The position numbers were made by a program, and so were the translations under genes. From the NCBI GenBank assembly GCA_024636105.1, contig JAGXHO010000098.1:1-8774 (forward strand): DNA of 8,774 bases, written 5' to 3'. Below, piece by piece: positions 5,664 through 8,774 of this stretch. Source of the stretch: Trueperaceae bacterium (lineage in GTDB: Bacteria > Deinococcota > Deinococci > Deinococcales > Trueperaceae). Each line of letters opens with the position of its first letter. Position 1 is the stretch's first letter. The notes beneath the pieces were generated by a model, which saw nothing but the letters and a program-made list of their open reading frames with translations, was not told the origin of the DNA and ran no database searches.

Positions 5664-7208
5664 TCATCGCTCGAACGCATGGACGGCACCGACCGCGGCG
5701 CCCAGCGCCGTTGCCCCGTAGGCGCCGACGAAGGCGTGGTCGGGCGTCAGAGCCACCGCGCTGCCGAAGGCATCGAGCTCCGCCGGCGGTGTCGGCGTCA
5801 GGCGCTGCACCTCCGACCATGCGTCGTCGCGCCGGTGGAACACGTACGCGGCACCGGAGTCGTTGGGCGGCCCTTGAGTCTCGTTCGAACCGATCAAGGC
5901 GTGATCGCCGTGGAGCGCGACGGTGTACCCGAAGCGGTCGCCGTCGCCGCCGTCGGACGCGAGGAGCTTGCCGGTCTCGACCCAGGCGCCGGCCAGGTTG
6001 CGGAAGGCGTACACCGCCCCCACGTCGGGGGCGCCCTCGTAGCGGTACTCGGCGCCCACGAGCACCCGTTCGCCGTCGATCGCGACGGCGTTCCCGAAGC
6101 CGTCCTCCACGACCGCGTCCGAGGCCATGAGCTTCCCGCGCTGCTGCCACCCACCGGCGTCGAACGAGAAGACGTAGGCGGCACCGGCGTAGAGCGCTGC
6201 TTCCCCGTCACCCCAGGCGCTGATCACGGCGTTGGCTCCGCTCAGGTCGATCTGGTTGCCGAACCGCTGGCCCGTGGCCGCGTCAGCCGGGACGATGCGG
6301 TCGAAGGTCTGCCAGGTGCCGGCGATGCGACGGAGCGGGTACACCGCGCCCGAGTCCTGACCCACGAGGTCGACCCGCTCGGCCCCGACGAGCGCGTGGT
6401 CGCCGTCGATCGCGATCGCCGCACCGTAGCGGTCCCCGGCGAGGAGGTCCGAGCCCACGAGCTTCTGTACCTCGATCCACGTGTCGCCGTCGCGACCGAA
6501 GACGTACACCGCGCCCGAGTCCTCTCCGAACGCGTCGTGGTCGCGCGCCGAGACCATGACCACGTCGCCGTCGATCGCGACCGAATGCCCGAAGCGGTCG
6601 TCGACCGCCCCGTCGGACGCGGTGAGCTTCGCGACCTCGACCCACGCCCCGGCCACGAAGCGGAAGACGTACGCCGCGCCGGCGTTGGAGCCGAGGTCGT
6701 CGTCGTTGATGGCGCCGACGACGACCTCGTCGCCGTCGGCGTCGAGCGAGACGCCGAACAGGTCGTCGGCTGCGCCGTCCGCCGCCAACCACCGCGGCTG
6801 CTCGGCGCCGAAGGGCGCGACGACGTCGAGCCTGAAGGATCGGGTCGCGGTGCGCCCGCCGGCGGCGCGGGCGACCACCTCGATCCGCACGGTGCCCGTT
6901 CCGGTGGGCGTGGGCGTGATGCGCAGGGTGCGGGCGTCGGCGCTGCCGAAGAAGGCGAGCCCCGCGGCCGGTACGAGGTCCGGAGCGTCGCTCACGGCTT
7001 CGAGCACGGCGGTCTCGGCCGCCGCGCTCAGGGTCAGCGCGACGTCGATCGCCACGCCGGTGGTCGTCGTGCGGTCGGCGATCGTCGCGAGCGAGGGCGC
7101 GGAGCCCAAGCTGCCGGCGCATGCGACCAGGATCAGCATGACCCCGAACAGGGCCATCGCCGGCCGGACGCCGCCCGTGGCGGGCCGAGCGGGCCGGTGG
7201 GGCAACAT
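5664..7208 (-). CDS. FG-GAP repeat beta-propeller lipoprotein, 514 aa
   Basis: Predicted surface lipoprotein with an integrin-like beta-propeller. The signal peptide ends in ILVAC (Cys 30). Residues about 40-130 form a cadherin/Ig-like domain (ISDxT-type start LATIADRTTTT, then LRITPTPTGTGTVRIEVVAR). Seven repeats of about 55 aa follow, with FG/YG at residues 151, 207, 261, 316, 371, 427 and 481. Each has the form DxFGxxVAIDGDxxLVGA...SGAVYVF...W.EVxKL.ASD, the FG-GAP_2 pattern. Seven repeats match one complete seven-bladed propeller, so the protein appears complete; it ends GAVHAFER. The start was set at ATG 7208 because GGAGG lies 6 nt upstream. ATG 7232 (TGATG overlap with the previous stop) is possible, adding 8 residues. 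Such propellers usually mediate protein or carbohydrate binding, sometimes with Ca2+; the ligand here is unknown. Confidence 0.9.
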   Translation of the reverse strand: MLPHRPARPATGGVRPAMALFGVMLILVACAGSLGSAPSLATIADRTTTTGVAIDVALTLSAAAETAVLEAVSDAPDLVPAAGLAFFGSADARTLRITPTPTGTGTVRIEVVARAAGGRTATRSFRLDVVAPFGAEQPRWLAADGAADDLFGVSLDADGDEVVVGAINDDDLGSNAGAAYVFRFVAGAWVEVAKLTASDGAVDDRFGHSVAIDGDVVMVSARDHDAFGEDSGAVYVFGRDGDTWIEVQKLVGSDLLAGDRYGAAIAIDGDHALVGAERVDLVGQDSGAVYPLRRIAGTWQTFDRIVPADAATGQRFGNQIDLSGANAVISAWGDGEAALYAGAAYVFSFDAGGWQQRGKLMASDAVVEDGFGNAVAIDGERVLVGAEYRYEGAPDVGAVYAFRNLAGAWVETGKLLASDGGDGDRFGYTVALHGDHALIGSNETQGPPNDSGAAYVFHRRDDAWSEVQRLTPTPPAELDAFGSAVALTPDHAFVGAYGATALGAAVGAVHAFER

Positions 7209-7231
7209 CCGGAACCTCCGGGTCGCGGCCA

Positions 7232-7846
7232 TCAGTCCCAGATCCAGACGGCGTCGGGGTCGTGGCCGTCGGTGAGCGTGCCCGCGCCGCGCGAGAGCCG
7301 CAGGCGGTTCCAGCCCACCGCGAGGTCGACGTCCACGGCGACGTCGGCGATGAGCACGCGGCACGCCGTCGCCGTGACGGTAGCGGGGGACGCGACGTAG
7401 GCCATGAGGTCGAGGGCGTCGTCGACCGCGTCGTAGCGAATGATGGCGCCGCCGTGGACCTCGTGGAACAGCGCCTGGACCACCAGTACGGGCTGATCGA
7501 GGCCGACGCCGACCAGGTCCGTGCAGATGGCCGGATCGTGGGGGTCGTCGAACAGGTGCGCGAGGGGGGCGCCCCAGGTGCCGTGGGGTATCGCGTACGT
7601 CGCGTCGAGGTATCCGGCGGCGTCCACCTGCCCCGTCACCCAAGGGGTGAGTTGCAGGGCGAGGGCGTCGCGACCCGCCAGCGCGCCCGCTTCGAAGGGC
7701 GGCGTCCCTGCGGTCCAGTTCGTGATCGAACCGGTCAGGGCCACCGGCTGCGGGGTGGGGACCGCGGACGAACAGGCGGCGAGGAGGGTGAGGCAGACGA
7801 ACGCGGCACGAGTCCTTCGCGAGCGGGCGAACCCACGGCGCACCAC
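7232..7846 (-). CDS. Lipoprotein of unknown family, 204 aa
   Basis: First gene of the minus-strand lipoprotein run, 23 nt upstream of the propeller gene. After a basic n-region (RRGFARSRRTRAA) the signal peptide ends in the lipobox LLAAC (Cys 25). The mature protein begins with a Pro-rich linker, then ALTGSITNWTAGTPPFEAGA, a beta-type opening, and ends in RLSRGAGTLTDGHDPDAVWI. Two Cys (DPAICTD and TATACRV) may pair. I do not recognise the family. Start choice: GTG 7846 has AAAGGA at 6 nt. An in-frame GTG at 7867 lies inside a 5' hairpin (7862-7880) and has no ribosome site, so it is less likely; using it would add 7 residues. Confidence 0.8.
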   Translation of the reverse strand: MVRRGFARSRRTRAAFVCLTLLAACSSAVPTPQPVALTGSITNWTAGTPPFEAGALAGRDALALQLTPWVTGQVDAAGYLDATYAIPHGTWGAPLAHLFDDPHDPAICTDLVGVGLDQPVLVVQALFHEVHGGAIIRYDAVDDALDLMAYVASPATVTATACRVLIADVAVDVDLAVGWNRLRLSRGAGTLTDGHDPDAVWIWD

Positions 7847-7861
7847 GGGGCGTCCTTTCGG

Positions 7862-7880
7862 GACCACGTCGAGCGTGGTC
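7862..7880 (-). promoter_or_regulatory. 5' leader stem-loop before the lipoprotein run
   Basis: GACCACG-CTCGA-CGTGGTC on the minus strand is a perfect 7-bp stem with a 5-nt loop. It ends a few nt before the AAAGGA ribosome site of the GTG at 7846. It could stabilise the mRNA or modulate initiation; it has no U-tract, so it is not a terminator. Confidence 0.35.
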
Positions 7881-8122
7881 GTGCGGGACCGGACGTCGCC
7901 GGTCGAGCATGGTTCGAGAGACGTTCACCATAGACCATGGACGTGCATCTTCATGCAGGTTCCGTTGGGTGTTCGGACGGCGGAGGTGCCACCCTGGCGC
8001 GCCCGTTCGGGACTTCGTTCCCGGACGCGTTGGGGTGGGGGTGTGTGCCTCATTACGGGGTGGCGGACGTCGCGACGCGTCCCGGTCCGGGGTGCTCGGC
8101 GCCCGCGTTGGGAGGCTGATCG
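7868..8122. other. Divergent intergenic region between lipoprotein run and hydrolase
   Basis: It contains a minus-strand TATGGT -10-like hexamer (7932-7927), an inverted repeat at 7944-7957, a weak plus-strand TTGGGG-17 bp-TTACGG pair (8030-8058) and the hydrolase ribosome site GGGAGG (8110-8115). A 60-codon open frame on the plus strand here (7937-8119) has no supporting signals. Confidence 0.4.
7927..7957 (-). promoter_or_regulatory. Candidate promoter/operator for the lipoprotein run
   Basis: TATGGT (7932-7927, minus) is a plausible -10 box about 80 nt before the GTG start. The -35 zone is weak (ATGAAG at 16 bp) but is occupied by the perfect inverted repeat TGCAT-CTTC-ATGCA (7944-7957). 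That is where a repressor or activator could bind a promoter with a poor -35. Placement is inferred from sequence alone. Confidence 0.3.
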
Positions 8123-8774
8123 ATGGCCACGACCCTGTTCGGACGCCCCGCCCCGTTCCTCGCCGCAGCCGCCGTATTCGTCTTCGCCCTGGCGAGCGCC
8201 TGGCTGGTACCGCGCGGACCGATCACCACGACCCAAGCGCTGGTGACCATGGTGTTCGCGCTCCTCGTCGGGCTCGCCCTAACGCCCCGGTTCGGCGTGC
8301 CGGTCGCGCATCCGGTCGGTGTGGGCAGCTGGATCGCCGCGTTGACGCTCGCCATCGTCGTCGCGGCGGTGGCCGTCGTCGTTGCGCGGCCGGCCACGAC
8401 CGCGCCCATCGTGGGCGCCGACGGCAACGTCGTGCCGGGGAGCATCGCCGAGCTCACGACGGCCGAGATCGGCGGGCACGAGCAGGCGCTCATGATCCGC
8501 GGGCGCAGCACCGAACTGCCGGTGCTGCTGCACCTCGCCGGCGGCCCCGGCGGCACCGACATCGGCGCGATGCGGCTCGACACCGGGCTGGAGGAGCGCT
8601 TCGTCGTCGTGACCTGGGACCAGCGGGGGAGCGGCCAGTCGTACCCGGCGTTCGCCCCGACCGAGACGTTGACGCTCGAGCAGGTCGGCGTACGCCGCGG
8701 GCCGCTCGAAGTTGGCGCGGTGGCTCGATCCCTCGAACACGACCCAGTGCTTCTCGGGCGCCTGCAGGGCGTCG
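8123..8774 (+). CDS. Membrane-anchored alpha/beta hydrolase (proline iminopeptidase-like), N-terminal half, broken at about 8681
   Basis: Serine hydrolase related to prolyl aminopeptidases, held in the membrane by three N-terminal helices (about residues 11-29, 38-54 and 70-88). ATG 8123 has GGGAGG at 7 nt. Residues 132-187 are a recognisable hydrolase core: LPVLLHLAGGPGG (oxyanion-loop GGPG), then RFVVVTWDQRGSGQS, the conserved WDQRGxGxS strand, then ETLTLEQ. The expected next element, VADTxxxxxxL and the nucleophile elbow GHSWG, never appears. From residue 188 (nt 8684) the frame turns into an unrelated Arg/Val-rich sequence to the right edge. The opposite strand there encodes the C-terminus of such a hydrolase, so only 8123 to about 8681 is real coding sequence. 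Without Ser, Asp and His the product as written cannot be active. Confidence 0.8.
   Translation, partial: MATTLFGRPAPFLAAAAVFVFALASAWLVPRGPITTTQALVTMVFALLVGLALTPRFGVPVAHPVGVGSWIAALTLAIVVAAVAVVVARPATTAPIVGADGNVVPGSIAELTTAEIGGHEQALMIRGRSTELPVLLHLAGGPGGTDIGAMRLDTGLEERFVVVTWDQRGSGQSYPAFAPTETLTLEQVGVRRGPLEVGAVARSLEHDPVLLGRLQGV
8674..8681. repeat. Palindrome GCTCGAGC at inverted hydrolase junction
   Basis: A perfect 8-bp palindrome. Read on the plus strand it encodes the Leu-Glu of ETLTLEQ; read on the minus strand it encodes the Leu-Glu of ADLLER. The two hydrolase halves meet here in opposite orientation, so this is the best candidate for the microhomology that joined them. Confidence 0.7.
8675..8774 (-). 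pseudogene. Alpha/beta hydrolase C-terminal fragment, inverted
   Basis: Read from the right edge leftward, the minus strand gives DALQAPEKHWVVFEGSSH followed by RANFERPAAYADLLER. This is the usual end of proline-iminopeptidase-type hydrolases: the LxAPxK strand and then FxGSxH with the catalytic histidine, followed by the FERP helix. After ADLLER (about 8672) the frame stays open but is simply the antisense of the plus-strand hydrolase. The fragment could come from the same gene as the half starting at 8123 or from a paralogue; the rest lies beyond the window. Confidence 0.75.

Noticed and set aside
4096..5721. Plus-strand open frame of 541 codons opposite the lipoprotein gene
   Set aside because: Low-complexity Gly/Arg/Asp composition, no recognisable domain, and the minus strand here has signal peptide, lipobox and domains.
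5554..6150. Upstream extension of the 536-aa lipoprotein frame to 6150
   Set aside because: It overlaps the C-terminus of the propeller gene and is antisense-type composition; the SD and signal peptide place the start at 5553.
5652..7400. Plus-strand open frame of 582 codons opposite the propeller gene
   Set aside because: Its apparent periodic motifs are the mirror of the seven FG-GAP repeats on the minus strand.
7209..7931. Upstream extension of the propeller reading frame to 7931
   Set aside because: The extension overlaps the whole upstream lipoprotein gene, is Arg/Pro-rich, and the signal peptide plus GGAGG fix the start near 7208 (or 7232).
8030..8058. TTGGGG-17 bp-TTACGG as hydrolase promoter
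   Set aside because: Spacing is right, but both hexamers match consensus poorly in a G-rich tract; not reported as a separate feature.
7937..8119. 60-codon plus-strand open frame before the hydrolase
   Set aside because: No ribosome site, no hydrophobic or domain pattern, and it occupies the divergent control region.

Overview
The window is very GC-rich bacterial DNA with a high density of secreted and lipid-anchored proteins. The left end carries a bacterial RIO-type kinase fragment and a consensus -35 box, and lipobox proteins and a collagen-like protein follow. This would fit a Deinococcota (Trueperaceae-like) genome, but that is a guess from style, not a demonstrated assignment. No tRNA, rRNA, CRISPR array, transposase or integrase is visible.

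Layout: (1) 1-1159, minus strand: the N-terminal 386 residues of a family-5 (peptide/nickel type) ABC-transporter substrate-binding protein, running off the left edge. (2) 1160-1544: a divergent regulatory region with a TTGACA-17 bp-TACCGT promoter on the plus strand, a perfect Shine-Dalgarno and an 18-codon mini-ORF. (3) 1545-2219, plus: the N-terminal part of a RIO-family protein kinase, broken before its catalytic loop. (4) 2352-3606, plus: two closely spaced genes, a small lipoprotein and a collagen-like protein with 27 Gly-X-Y triplets. (5) 3646-3936, plus: the C-terminal third of a class IV (branched-chain type) aminotransferase without its PLP-lysine half. (6) 7846-3943, minus: three consecutive lipoproteins (a 204-aa protein of unknown family, a seven-repeat FG-GAP beta-propeller, and a protein with a carboxypeptidase-regulatory-like domain), probably one transcript. 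(7) 7868-8122: a divergent intergenic region. (8) 8123 to the right edge, plus: a membrane-anchored alpha/beta hydrolase of the proline-iminopeptidase type.

The most unusual aspect is gene breakage. The hydrolase reads normally for about 187 residues, then meets an 8-bp palindrome (GCTCGAGC, 8674-8681). Beyond it, the opposite strand encodes the catalytic-His C-terminus of the same kind of hydrolase, so two ends of an alpha/beta hydrolase are joined in inverted orientation. In the middle of the window, the lipoprotein/collagen pair sits exactly between a kinase missing its C-terminus and an aminotransferase missing its N-terminus, which looks like a block replacement. Three broken housekeeping-type genes in 8.8 kb mean either real rearrangement or chimeric assembly, and read-level checks would separate the two.

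Functionally, the intact genes form an envelope or cell-surface set: transporter binding protein, lipoproteins, propeller, collagen-like fibre. No pathway linking them can be read from sequence alone.
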